Made by a program: the position numbers and the translations under genes
The notes under the pieces: model-generated
What the model saw: only the letters and a program-made list of their open reading frames with translations
Told to the model about the DNA's origin: nothing
The model's database searches: none
Shown here: positions 1-5,385 of the stretch, one piece after another
Numbering within the stretch: the stretch's first letter is position 1
How the letters are laid out: the number at the start of each line of letters is the position of its first letter
NCBI GenBank assembly: GCA_030840615.1
Contig: JAVEEE010000159.1
Span: forward strand, 1-5,385
DNA length: 5,385 bases
DNA from: Frankiaceae bacterium
GTDB taxonomy: Bacteria > Actinomycetota > Actinomycetes > JAFAQI01
Direction: 5' to 3'

Positions 1-603
1 ATGGTCAGCGTCGCACACGGCACCGACAGCGCACTCGGCCGTGCCACCCGACGCCGTGGCGACGCTCTGCTCGACGCCATCTACGCCGCGGTGATGGAGG
101 AGCTGGCCGAGGTGGGCTACGCGTCGCTGTCCATCGAACGCGTCGCTGAGCGGGCCCGGACCGGCAAGGCGAGCATCTACCGGCGCTGGCCCACCCGGCT
201 CGACCTGGTGCTGGAGGCCCTCGACCACGTCATGCCGCGCTTCGACGAGGTGCCCGACACCGGCACGATCCGCGCCGACCTGCTCGTCGTGCTCCGCAGC
301 ATTGCCACGACGATGGGCAGCCGGGTGGGCGCCGCGGCCAAGGCCTGCTTCGAGGGGACCGACCAGGAGCTGGCCCAGGCGATGCGCGACCGGCTGCTGC
401 CCCAGCGCAAGGCGGTCATGATCGAGATCCTGCAACGGGCCGCCGCCCGTGGCGAGGTGCGAGCCGACGCCGTCACCCAGCGCATCGCCGAGACCGGACC
501 CATGTTGCTGCACGGCGAACTGCTGCAACGAGGCTCACCCATCCCCGACTCGGCGGTTGTCGCGATCGTGGACGAGGTCCTGCTGCCGTTGCTCCGGCCG
601 TGA
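1..603 (+). CDS. TetR/AcrR-family transcriptional regulator
   Basis: Likely a dimeric DNA-binding repressor of 200 residues, the usual TetR length. The N-terminal three-helix DNA-binding domain spans about residues 17-66. It opens with a basic stretch (R17-R19), and the helix-turn-helix covers about L43-W63, ending in the family signature T54-G-K-A-S-I-Y-R-R-W63. The rest (about 70-200) is helical and would hold the ligand pocket and dimer interface; it resembles the C-terminal domain of AcrR-like regulators, and the ligand cannot be told. The ATG is the first base of the window, so no upstream signal is visible and a longer start upstream cannot be excluded. The roughly 16 residues before the domain make this start reasonable. 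Its TGA overlaps the GTG of the next gene by 4 bases, so it probably belongs to one operon with the DUF3052-like and PLD genes and may control them and itself (inference). Confidence 0.93.
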   Translation: MVSVAHGTDSALGRATRRRGDALLDAIYAAVMEELAEVGYASLSIERVAERARTGKASIYRRWPTRLDLVLEALDHVMPRFDEVPDTGTIRADLLVVLRSIATTMGSRVGAAAKACFEGTDQELAQAMRDRLLPQRKAVMIEILQRAAARGEVRADAVTQRIAETGPMLLHGELLQRGSPIPDSAVVAIVDEVLLPLLRP

Positions 604-1049
604 CCAGCGGTCGCGGGAGCGGAGCCAGGGAAAGCGGTCGCGGAGACGGCGCCGGCTACAGCGGGACGCCGCTGCATCGCAAGCTCGGCATCAAGCCCGA
701 CTCGCGGGCGCTCATTGCCGCTGCTCCCCCAAGCTTTGCCCTGGACACGGTCCCACCGGGTGCGGTCGTGCACACCCGCGCGGCGAGGTCGTCGTACGAC
801 GTCGTCCTCGCCTTCTGTCCGGACCGTAAGCGGCTGCAGTCGCGGTCCTCGTCTCTCGCGCCGCGGATCACGACCGCCGGTGCGTTGTGGATCGCATGGC
901 CCAAGAAGTCCAGCGGGGTCTCGACGGATCTTGACGAGAACGTGGTGCGCGAGGCGGGTCTCGGGGAAGGCCTCGTCGATGTGAAGGTGATCGCGATCGA
1001 CGACGTGTGGTCGGGGCTCAAGTTCGTCCGGCGGCTTCGTGACCGCTGA
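600..1049 (+). CDS. DUF3052-like small conserved protein of unknown function
   Basis: A 149-residue protein whose core matches, from memory, proteins usually labelled DUF3052 or conserved hypothetical. Visible conserved blocks are GYSGTPL (19-25) followed by KLGIKP (28-33), a hydrophobic strand YDVVLAF (66-72), the block LWIAWPKKSSGV (96-107) with TDL (109-111) and VVRE (115-118), and the end block LVDVKVIAIDDVWSGLKFV (125-143). The alternating strands and helices suggest a small Rossmann-like alpha/beta fold (inference); no catalytic residues are known to me. The first 17 residues are Gly/Arg/Ser-rich and poorly conserved-looking. GTG at 600 is the only ATG/GTG/TTG start before the conserved core; it has no Shine-Dalgarno sequence and overlaps the TetR stop by 4 bases, which fits translational coupling. 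The 3' end overlaps the PLD gene by 11 bases. No signal peptide or membrane segment is seen, so it is probably cytoplasmic. The gene is confident; the family name is less so. Confidence 0.85.
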   Translation: MTSGRGSGARESGRGDGAGYSGTPLHRKLGIKPDSRALIAAAPPSFALDTVPPGAVVHTRAARSSYDVVLAFCPDRKRLQSRSSSLAPRITTAGALWIAWPKKSSGVSTDLDENVVREAGLGEGLVDVKVIAIDDVWSGLKFVRRLRDR

Positions 1050-2565
1050 ACCCGCGACGGATGCGGCCACCGAATGGCTGCTTCCGGTGGCCGAACGCCG
1101 CCACGTCGCCGGCAACACGGTGACCCCGCTCGTGCACGGCGTGACGTACTTCCGTCGGCTGTGCGAGGTGGTCGAGGCCACCACGGCCGGTGACCGGATC
1201 TATTTCACCGACTGGCGCGGTGACCCGGATGAGCGTCTCGACGACGACGGGCCGACCGTCGCCGATCTGTTGTGCAGCGCCGCGCGCCGTGGTGTCGAGG
1301 TGCGCGGGCTGCTGTGGCGCTCGCACACCGACAAGGTGAGCTTCAGCGCGCAGGAGAACGAGCACCTCGGCGAGCAGATCAACAAGGCGGGCGGGGAGGC
1401 CTTGCTCGACCAGCGGGTGCGGCGCGGGGGCTCACATCATCAGAAGCTCGTCGTGGTCCGTCGTCGCGACCGGCCGGAGGAGGACGTCGCGTTCGTCGGT
1501 GGCATCGACCTCAGCCACGGACGACGCGACGACGCGCGGCATCAAGGCGACCCGCAGACACAACCGATGGACAAGCGCTACGGCGACCGGCCGCCGTGGC
1601 ACGACGCGATGGTGGAGGTCCGCGGGCCGGGTGTGTGCGAGGTGCTCGAGACGTTCGTCGAGCGGTGGAACGACCCGACACCGCTCGACCATCGCAACCC
1701 GTATCGCCGTGCCCTGCAACGCGCAGCCGACATGCCGCGCCACCCGGACAGCCTGCCGGCGCCGTACGACGAACCGCCCGCGTCCGGGCCGCACACTGTC
1801 CAGCTGCTGCGCACCTACGCCGCGAAACGACCGGCGTTCCCGTTCGCGCGGCGGGGTGAGCGCTCGATCGCACGGGCCTACGCGCGTGCCTTTTCCCGGG
1901 CGACGTCGCTGGTCTACGTCGAGGACCAGTACCTCTGGTCCGAGCTCGTCGCCGGCGCCCTGGCCGATGCGCTGCGTCGCGAACCGCGGCTGCGGGCCGT
2001 CATCGTCGTCCCGCGCTACCCGGACGAGGACGGCCTGCTGTCCGGTCCCCCGAACCGCTACGGGCAGCTGCGCGCCATCGAGCTGCTGCGCTCCGCCGGC
2101 GGTGACCGTGTCGGCATCTACGACCTGCAGAACGACGCAGGAACGCCGATCTATGTGCACGCGAAGGTGTGCATAGTCGACGACCTCTGGATGACGTGCG
2201 GCTCGGACAATTTCAACCGGCGTTCGTGGACGCACGACTCGGAGGTCACCTGTGCGGTTGTCGACGCCACCCGCGACGAACGAGCGCCGGCCGACCTGAC
2301 CGGAAGAGGCCTGGGAGCCCGGCGGCTGCCCCGCGAGCTGCGCCTGGCGCTCTGGTCGGAGCACCTCGGCGTACCCGCTGACGATCCACGCCTCCTCGAC
2401 CCGGTGAGCGGGCAGGCCCTGTGGGACGCCGGCAGCGGCCGGGCGCGCTCACACCGGCCCCGACCGGTCTCGCGTTGGCAGCGGTGGTCGGTGGCGCCGG
2501 TCTACCGGATGGCCTACGACCCGGACGGGCGGCCGCTGTCGCTCCGGCTCCGAGGCGGCTTCTGA
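1039..2565 (+). CDS. Phospholipase D superfamily protein (two HKD-type motifs)
   Basis: A 508-residue protein with the two-lobed PLD architecture. The first motif has S132-H133-H134-Q-K136, then F152-V-G-G-I-D157, followed by RRDD (162-165) and W187-H-D189. That order is also found in eukaryotic-type PLDs. The usual Asp of HxKxxxxD is Arg141, and an extra charged segment (about 141-150) is inserted. The second motif is canonical: H374-A-K376, D381, G388-S389, N391 and R395-S396, preceded by VYVEDQY (292-298). PLD enzymes hydrolyse or transfer phosphodiester bonds, typically of phospholipids, through a covalent phosphohistidine; the substrate here is unknown. No signal peptide or membrane helix is seen, so cytosolic or peripheral membrane action is likely, and cardiolipin synthase seems improbable without transmembrane segments. 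GTG at 1039 overlaps the preceding gene by 11 bases and has no Shine-Dalgarno sequence. GTG at 1087 is possible in frame, but the chosen start keeps the EWLLP segment just before it. Confidence 0.92.
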   Translation: MTAEPATDAATEWLLPVAERRHVAGNTVTPLVHGVTYFRRLCEVVEATTAGDRIYFTDWRGDPDERLDDDGPTVADLLCSAARRGVEVRGLLWRSHTDKVSFSAQENEHLGEQINKAGGEALLDQRVRRGGSHHQKLVVVRRRDRPEEDVAFVGGIDLSHGRRDDARHQGDPQTQPMDKRYGDRPPWHDAMVEVRGPGVCEVLETFVERWNDPTPLDHRNPYRRALQRAADMPRHPDSLPAPYDEPPASGPHTVQLLRTYAAKRPAFPFARRGERSIARAYARAFSRATSLVYVEDQYLWSELVAGALADALRREPRLRAVIVVPRYPDEDGLLSGPPNRYGQLRAIELLRSAGGDRVGIYDLQNDAGTPIYVHAKVCIVDDLWMTCGSDNFNRRSWTHDSEVTCAVVDATRDERAPADLTGRGLGARRLPRELRLALWSEHLGVPADDPRLLDPVSGQALWDAGSGRARSHRPRPVSRWQRWSVAPVYRMAYDPDGRPLSLRLRGGF

Positions 2566-2577
2566 GACCATCGTCCG

Positions 2578-2982
2578 GTGACCGCCGAGCTGAGCCGCAT
2601 CATCCGTCCGGCCGCCGTCGTGCCGGCGGCTGCGGCCGCGAAGATCGTGGCCGAGCTGACGTCCCGCGACGTCAGCAACGGTGGGGTCTGGAATGCGACG
2701 GCAACGCTGTGGCAGCGCTATTCCGAGGCCTGGGACGGACCCGGCACGACCCGCGGCTCGGCGGTCCTCGTGGGGACGATCGCCGTTGCCTACGAGACTC
2801 CGGTGCGCCACCACATCACGATCTACCGGGTCAACGTCAGCGAGGCCGGCAGCGAGCTGGGTTGGACCGTCGATCAGCTGTGTGACGAAGCATTGAGCTA
2901 CGGCGGGCTGACGCTTGCCGCCTGCCCCCGGGCCGAGCTCACCCAGCCACCCGCACCCGACCCCTTCCACCTCAAGCCCTGA
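2578..2982 (+). CDS. Small uncharacterised protein, last gene of the compact group
   Basis: I do not recognise this 134-residue protein. An Ala-rich helix (about 12-30) is followed by a segment with three tryptophans spaced exactly seven apart (W38, W45, W52). Then come two probable beta strands (about 62-72 and 77-88) joined by a turn at E73-T-P75, a helix around 96-108 with C102, a further Cys at C116, and a Pro-rich tail (123-134). No signal peptide or membrane helix is seen. Coding status is supported by strong third-position GC, by the open frame running exactly between its neighbours, and by a GTG-ACC start like those at 600 and 1039. It begins 12 bases after the PLD stop with no Shine-Dalgarno sequence; a weak -10-like GACCAT lies at 2566-2571. 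Its stop codon lies at the foot of the first palindrome downstream. Co-transcription with the PLD gene is likely, and no function is proposed. Confidence 0.78.
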   Translation: MTAELSRIIRPAAVVPAAAAAKIVAELTSRDVSNGGVWNATATLWQRYSEAWDGPGTTRGSAVLVGTIAVAYETPVRHHITIYRVNVSEAGSELGWTVDQLCDEALSYGGLTLAACPRAELTQPPAPDPFHLKP

Positions 2983-2983
2983 C

Positions 2984-3008
2984 CCCCAGCGGTGTGCCAC
3001 CGGTGGGG
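2984..3008. repeat. Palindrome copy 1 of a tandem pair (25 bases)
   Basis: The left arm CCCCAGCGGTG (2984-2994), a TGC loop (2995-2997) and the right arm CACCGGTGGGG (2998-3008) form an 11-base-pair stem with one G/G mismatch (2989/3003). If C2987 is bulged, the outer stem can instead pair TGACCCC (2980-2986), including the stop codon of the preceding gene, with GGGGTCA (3005-3011). It differs from copy 2 at a single base (3003), and the two copies start 31 bases apart. Confidence 0.9.
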
Positions 3009-3014
3009 TCATAG

Positions 3015-3039
3015 CCCCAGCGGTGTGCCACCGCTGGGG
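3015..3039. repeat. Palindrome copy 2 of a tandem pair (25 bases, perfect)
   Basis: The left arm CCCCAGCGGTG (3015-3025), a TGC loop (3026-3028) and the right arm CACCGCTGGGG (3029-3039) give a perfect 11-base-pair stem. Its right arm occupies the position where a -35 element would lie for the -10-like hexamer at 3053-3058, so besides termination it could serve as an operator for a dimeric regulator (inference). It is followed by a G/C run (3040-3051) without a T tract. Confidence 0.92.
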
Positions 3040-3052
3040 GCGGGCGGGCGGT

Positions 3053-3058
3053 TACGGT
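3053..3058 (+). promoter_or_regulatory. -10-like hexamer, probable leaderless promoter of the oxidoreductase gene
   Basis: TACGGT fits the actinobacterial TAnnnT -10 pattern and ends 7 bases before the GTG at 3066. Transcription would then start at or next to the start codon, giving a leaderless mRNA. That agrees with the lack of any Shine-Dalgarno sequence. No -35 consensus is visible; the -35 region falls in the right arm of the second palindrome. Confidence 0.5.
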
Positions 3059-3065
3059 CCTCACC

Positions 3066-4628
3066 GTGAGCGATCAGCTGCCGAAGCGCGCGGATGCCGT
3101 CGTCGTCGGGGGCGGGCACAACGGCCTCGTGGCCGCGACTCTGCTGGCGCGGGCCGGGCTGACCGTGGTGGTCCTCGAACGCGACACCGTCCTCGGCGGC
3201 GCCGCGCGCACCGAGACGCCCTTCCCCAAGGTCCCGACATTGCGGCAGTCGACCGGGTCCTACCTGCTGGGCCTGATGCCACCCGAGCTGGCGCAACTCC
3301 TCGACCTGCGCCTGCCGCTGGTCAGACGAGACCCGCACTACTTCCTGCCGACCACCGGCGACCGTTACCTGGTCATGGGCAGCGACCGTGACGCGACCCG
3401 GCGACAGTTCGTCCAGTTCTTCACCGAGGCCGACCGCGAGGCCGATGACCGGCTGCAGGCCGAGCTCGAGCAGCTCCGGGAGGACCTCGCACCGGCCTGG
3501 CTGCTCGAACCCGGATCGGTCGAGGAGACCGCCGAGCGCTTCATCCGCCCGCAGCTGCGCGACGTCTTCGTCGACCTGGTCCGCGGCGACGTGGCGTCCT
3601 ACCTCGACCGCTTCGGTTTCGCCAGCGAGCTGGTCGTCGCGATGTACGCCGTCACCGACGGGCTCTCCGGGCTGCATGCCGGCCCGGACACACCCGGCAG
3701 CGGACACAACTTCCTCGTGCACAACATGTGCCGGCTGCCCGGCTCCGACGGCACCTGGATGATCGTCGCCGGCGGCATGGGCACCGTGAGCCGGACCATC
3801 GCCGACCGGGCCCAGGCCGCCGGCGCGACCCTCGTCACCGACGCGCCCGTGACCCGCATCGCCACCACGGCCGGATCGGTGAGCGGAGTCGAGCTCGCCG
3901 ACGGAAGGTCTATCGAGGCGGCGACCGTCGTCGCCGGCTGCGACCCCTTCACGCTGGCCGACCTCGTCACGCTGCCACCGGCGCTGCTCGACCGGCTGGA
4001 GACGGTGCGGCGACCCGGTACGACGTTGAAGATCAACCTCGCGCTGCGGGACCTGCCGCGGTTCACCTGCCTGCCCGACGGGGCGGCGTCGCCGTTCGGC
4101 TCGACGATCCACCTCCTCGCTCAAGAGGAGCCGATGCAGGCGGTGCGCGACATGTGGTCCGACGTCCAGGCCGGCCGGCTGCCCGACTTCCCGACCATCG
4201 AGTGGTACCTGCACACCACCGCCGACCCGTCGTTGCAGGACGGCGAGCGGCACCACTCGTCGGCCCTGTTCGTGCAGTCGGTGCCCTACGCGATCAACGG
4301 GTCGACCTGGGACGCGGAGATGACGGGCTACGTCGACAAGATGCTCGGCATCTGCGACCGCTTCGCACCCGGCACGACCGGTCTCGTCGCCGACACGTTC
4401 CCGCTGGCCCCGCCCGGCATCGAGGCCCACTTCGGCATCCGGCACGGACACATCCACCACGTCGACAACGGCTTCGCGTTCGACCAGCGGATGCCCTACG
4501 TCACCGGCGTCGACGGGCTCTACGCCGCCAGTGCCGGGTGCCATCCGGCCGGGTCCGTGATCGGCGCGGCCGGGCACAACGCGGCCCGCCGGGTGCTCGA
4601 TGATCACGGCGTAACCTTGACGCCGTGA
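3066..4628 (+). CDS. Phytoene-desaturase-like FAD-dependent oxidoreductase (PYROXD2 type)
   Basis: A 520-residue flavoprotein of the amine-oxidase/phytoene-desaturase superfamily. The N-terminal dinucleotide-binding fold shows VVVGGGHNG (12-20), an acidic residue ending the second strand (E38) for the ADP ribose, and LGGAART (43-49). The C-terminal FAD-contact block is DGLYAASAGCHP (483-494) followed by GSVIGAAGHNAAR (496-508), the form seen in PYROXD2-like proteins rather than in classical CrtI. Length agrees with the family. The substrate is unknown: no carotenoid gene (crtB, crtE) is in the window, so a carotenoid role should not be assumed. No signal peptide or membrane helix is seen. GTG at 3066 starts just 9 codons before the first beta strand and lies 7 bases after a TAnnnT element, which supports this start. 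The stop overlaps the kgd-like start by 4 bases, so the two may be partly co-transcribed, although the second gene also appears to have its own promoter. Confidence 0.93.
   Translation: MSDQLPKRADAVVVGGGHNGLVAATLLARAGLTVVVLERDTVLGGAARTETPFPKVPTLRQSTGSYLLGLMPPELAQLLDLRLPLVRRDPHYFLPTTGDRYLVMGSDRDATRRQFVQFFTEADREADDRLQAELEQLREDLAPAWLLEPGSVEETAERFIRPQLRDVFVDLVRGDVASYLDRFGFASELVVAMYAVTDGLSGLHAGPDTPGSGHNFLVHNMCRLPGSDGTWMIVAGGMGTVSRTIADRAQAAGATLVTDAPVTRIATTAGSVSGVELADGRSIEAATVVAGCDPFTLADLVTLPPALLDRLETVRRPGTTLKINLALRDLPRFTCLPDGAASPFGSTIHLLAQEEPMQAVRDMWSDVQAGRLPDFPTIEWYLHTTADPSLQDGERHHSSALFVQSVPYAINGSTWDAEMTGYVDKMLGICDRFAPGTTGLVADTFPLAPPGIEAHFGIRHGHIHHVDNGFAFDQRMPYVTGVDGLYAASAGCHPAGSVIGAAGHNAARRVLDDHGVTLTP
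4612..4617 (+). promoter_or_regulatory. -10-like hexamer, probable leaderless promoter of the kgd-like gene
   Basis: TAACCT fits TAnnnT and ends 7 bases before the GTG at 4625, the same spacing as at 3053-3058. It lies inside the last codons of the oxidoreductase gene. No Shine-Dalgarno sequence precedes the GTG, so a leaderless start is plausible. There is no clear -35 element. Confidence 0.5.
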
Positions 4629-5385
4629 CGAGACCATCGGCGCAGCCCGCGGGGAAATCCGACACGTTCGCCGGGTTCGGTCCCAACGAGTGGCTGGTCT
4701 ACGAGATGTACCAGCAGTACCTCAAGGACCCTGAGTCGGTCGACAAGGCCTGGTGGGACTTCTTCGCCGACTACAAGGCGCGCGACGGCAAAGCCACCGA
4801 CACCAACGGGGCGGAGGCCCCGACGACGAACGCCCCCAAGCCGGCCCCCACGCGGCAGCCCTCCACCGAGTCGGCACCGGCGTCGCCCCCCGGCCAGGAA
4901 GCCGCCACGCTGGACCCAGCGGCCAAGCCGGAGACGGCGGCCGCCAAGCCGGAGACCACGGCCAAGCCCGCCCCGCCGGCCAAGGCGGAGAAGCCCGCTA
5001 CTGCCGAGCAACCCTCCAAGGGCAGCAGCGAGCAGTCCGCAGCGCCGGCAGTCCACCCGCTACGCGGCGCCGCCGCCCGGATCGTGGCCAACATGGAGGC
5101 GAGCCTCGCCCTCCCGACCGCTACGAGCGTCCGCGCCATCCCCGCAAAGCTGCTCATCGACAACCGGGTCGTCATCAACAACCACTTGCGGCGTGGCCGC
5201 GGCGGCAAGGTCTCGTTCACCCACCTCATCGGCTACGCGATGGTGAAGGCCCTCGCGGACTACCCCGCCTTGAACCGCTCCTACGTCGAGATCGACGGCA
5301 AGCCCGGCGTCCGCGAGCCCGAGCACATCAACCTGGGCCTGGCCATCGACCTGCACAAAGACGACGGCAGCCGCACCCTCGTCGT
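4625..5385 (+). CDS. kgd: Multifunctional 2-oxoglutarate dehydrogenase E1 / succinyltransferase-like protein, N-terminal part
   Basis: The open frame runs off the window after 253 codons plus 2 bases. Residues 14-52 match the N-terminal E1o leader (FGPNEWLVYEMYQQYL at 18-33, WWDFFADY at 43-50). Residues about 53-140 are an Ala/Pro/Lys/Thr/Glu linker without a lipoyl domain. From about 145 the E2-like catalytic domain begins: LRGAAARIVANMEASL (146-161), ATSVRAIPAKLLIDNR (166-181), GKVSFTHLIGYAMVKAL (194-210), PALNRSY (214-220) and HINLGLAID (234-242). This order defines the actinobacterial Kgd/OdhA protein (about 1,200 residues), whose missing remainder should be the thiamine-diphosphate E1 part. 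In the family it oxidatively decarboxylates 2-oxoglutarate in the TCA cycle, together with a lipoylated E2 and lipoamide dehydrogenase, and is inhibited by the FHA protein GarA/OdhI. GTG at 4625 lies 13 codons before the leader and shares 4 bases with the upstream stop. Some databases use sucA or odhA for the same gene. Confidence 0.94.
   Translation, partial: MTRPSAQPAGKSDTFAGFGPNEWLVYEMYQQYLKDPESVDKAWWDFFADYKARDGKATDTNGAEAPTTNAPKPAPTRQPSTESAPASPPGQEAATLDPAAKPETAAAKPETTAKPAPPAKAEKPATAEQPSKGSSEQSAAPAVHPLRGAAARIVANMEASLALPTATSVRAIPAKLLIDNRVVINNHLRRGRGGKVSFTHLIGYAMVKALADYPALNRSYVEIDGKPGVREPEHINLGLAIDLHKDDGSRTLV
4922..4956 (+). repeat. Short in-frame direct repeat in the kgd-like linker
   Basis: The 14-base unit GCCAAGCCGGAGAC occurs at 4922-4935 and 4943-4956, 21 bases (7 codons) apart, encoding AKPET twice (residues 100-104 and 107-111). 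A partial third unit (GCCAAGCCC, 4961-4969) follows. It looks like local duplication in a flexible low-complexity linker. Confidence 0.75.

Larger units (their letters stand above)
2980..3039 (+). terminator. Possible double-hairpin terminator after the four-gene group
   Basis: Two strong GC hairpins in direct succession lie immediately after the stop of the last gene in the group and before a gene with its own -10-like element, a typical place for termination. There is no U tract after either hairpin. This would therefore be the T-tract-less type often proposed in high-GC Actinobacteria, or simply an mRNA 3'-end stabiliser. A REP-like repeat or an operator are the alternatives. Confidence 0.45.

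Noticed and set aside
782..812. Imperfect inverted repeat (GGCGAGG ... CCTCGCC) around a 12-base palindrome CGTCGTACGACG at 790-801
   Set aside because: It lies inside the DUF3052-like coding region, its arms are unevenly spaced (1 and 4 bases from the core), and runs of GTC/GAC codons readily create such palindromes.
177..1184. A 335-codon open frame on the - strand across the TetR and DUF3052-like genes
   Set aside because: It overlaps three convincing + strand genes and its product is low-complexity Ser/Arg/Thr sequence with no motif. It is a GC-bias shadow.
1432..2364. A 310-codon open frame on the - strand within the PLD gene
   Set aside because: The opposite frame carries both HKD-type motifs. 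The antisense product is Arg/Val/Asp-rich with no domain.
1039..2565. Cardiolipin synthase as the role of the PLD protein
   Set aside because: There are no N-terminal membrane helices, and the first motif region (GGID followed by RRDD and WHD) resembles eukaryotic-type PLDs rather than Cls enzymes.
2566..2577. Possible separate promoter before the small unknown gene (GACCAT at 2566-2571)
   Set aside because: It keeps the central A and final T of TAnnnT but lacks the first T, and the gap is only 12 bases. Co-transcription with the PLD gene is the simpler reading.
3728..4603. A 291-codon + strand frame within the oxidoreductase gene
   Set aside because: Its product is dominated by Arg/Pro/His/Gly, the usual out-of-frame reading of a GC-rich gene, and it lies inside a well-supported coding region.
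3066..4628. Carotenoid biosynthesis (CrtI phytoene desaturase) as the role of the oxidoreductase
   Set aside because: The C-terminal block is of PYROXD2 type and no other carotenoid gene is present, so a specific crtI call is not supported.
3009..4637. A 542-codon open frame on the - strand, opposite the oxidoreductase gene
   Set aside because: Long antisense frames are expected opposite high-GC genes. The translation is rich in Gly/Arg/Val without recognisable domains, whereas the + strand frame has clear FAD-binding motifs at both ends.
4604..5056. A 150-codon Gly/Leu/Arg-rich frame on the - strand opposite the kgd-like linker
   Set aside because: The apparent Gly-rich repeats are the complement of the Ala/Pro linker codons; the + strand shows conserved Kgd domains on both sides.

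Overview
The window comes from a high-GC actinobacterium. The evidence is the strong G/C bias at third codon positions, the near-exclusive use of GTG starts without Shine-Dalgarno sequences, and above all the start of a kgd/odhA-type gene, in which an E1 leader is fused to a succinyltransferase-like domain. That fused 2-oxoglutarate dehydrogenase architecture is characteristic of Actinobacteria. The genus cannot be fixed from this sequence.

All six genes I can support lie on the + strand and cover almost the whole window. Bases 1-2982 hold a compact head-to-tail group: a TetR-family regulator (1-603), a small DUF3052-like protein (600-1049), a phospholipase D superfamily protein with two HKD-type motifs (1039-2565) and a small protein I do not recognise (2578-2982). 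Junctions are a 4-base overlap, an 11-base overlap and a 12-base gap, so co-transcription and translational coupling are likely. The group ends in the only real intergenic space (2983-3065). This contains two tandem near-identical 25-base palindromes, probably a terminator or a REP-like element, and they run into the promoter region of the next gene.

Bases 3066-4628 encode a phytoene-desaturase-like (PYROXD2-type) FAD oxidoreductase. Its stop overlaps the GTG start of the kgd-like gene (4625 onward), which leaves the window after 253 codons. Both genes have a TAnnnT -10-like hexamer ending exactly 7 bases before the GTG, the layout of leaderless transcripts in Actinobacteria. Each may therefore have its own promoter, although the second also follows directly on the oxidoreductase gene.

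The first four genes could be a TetR-controlled lipid or envelope-related unit (inference). The kgd-like gene belongs to central carbon metabolism (TCA cycle). No RNA gene, mobile element, CRISPR array or origin was seen. I found no clear new system. The points most worth a second look are the palindrome pair over the promoter, the altered first HKD motif of the PLD protein, the uncharacterised small genes, and the paired leaderless promoter layout.
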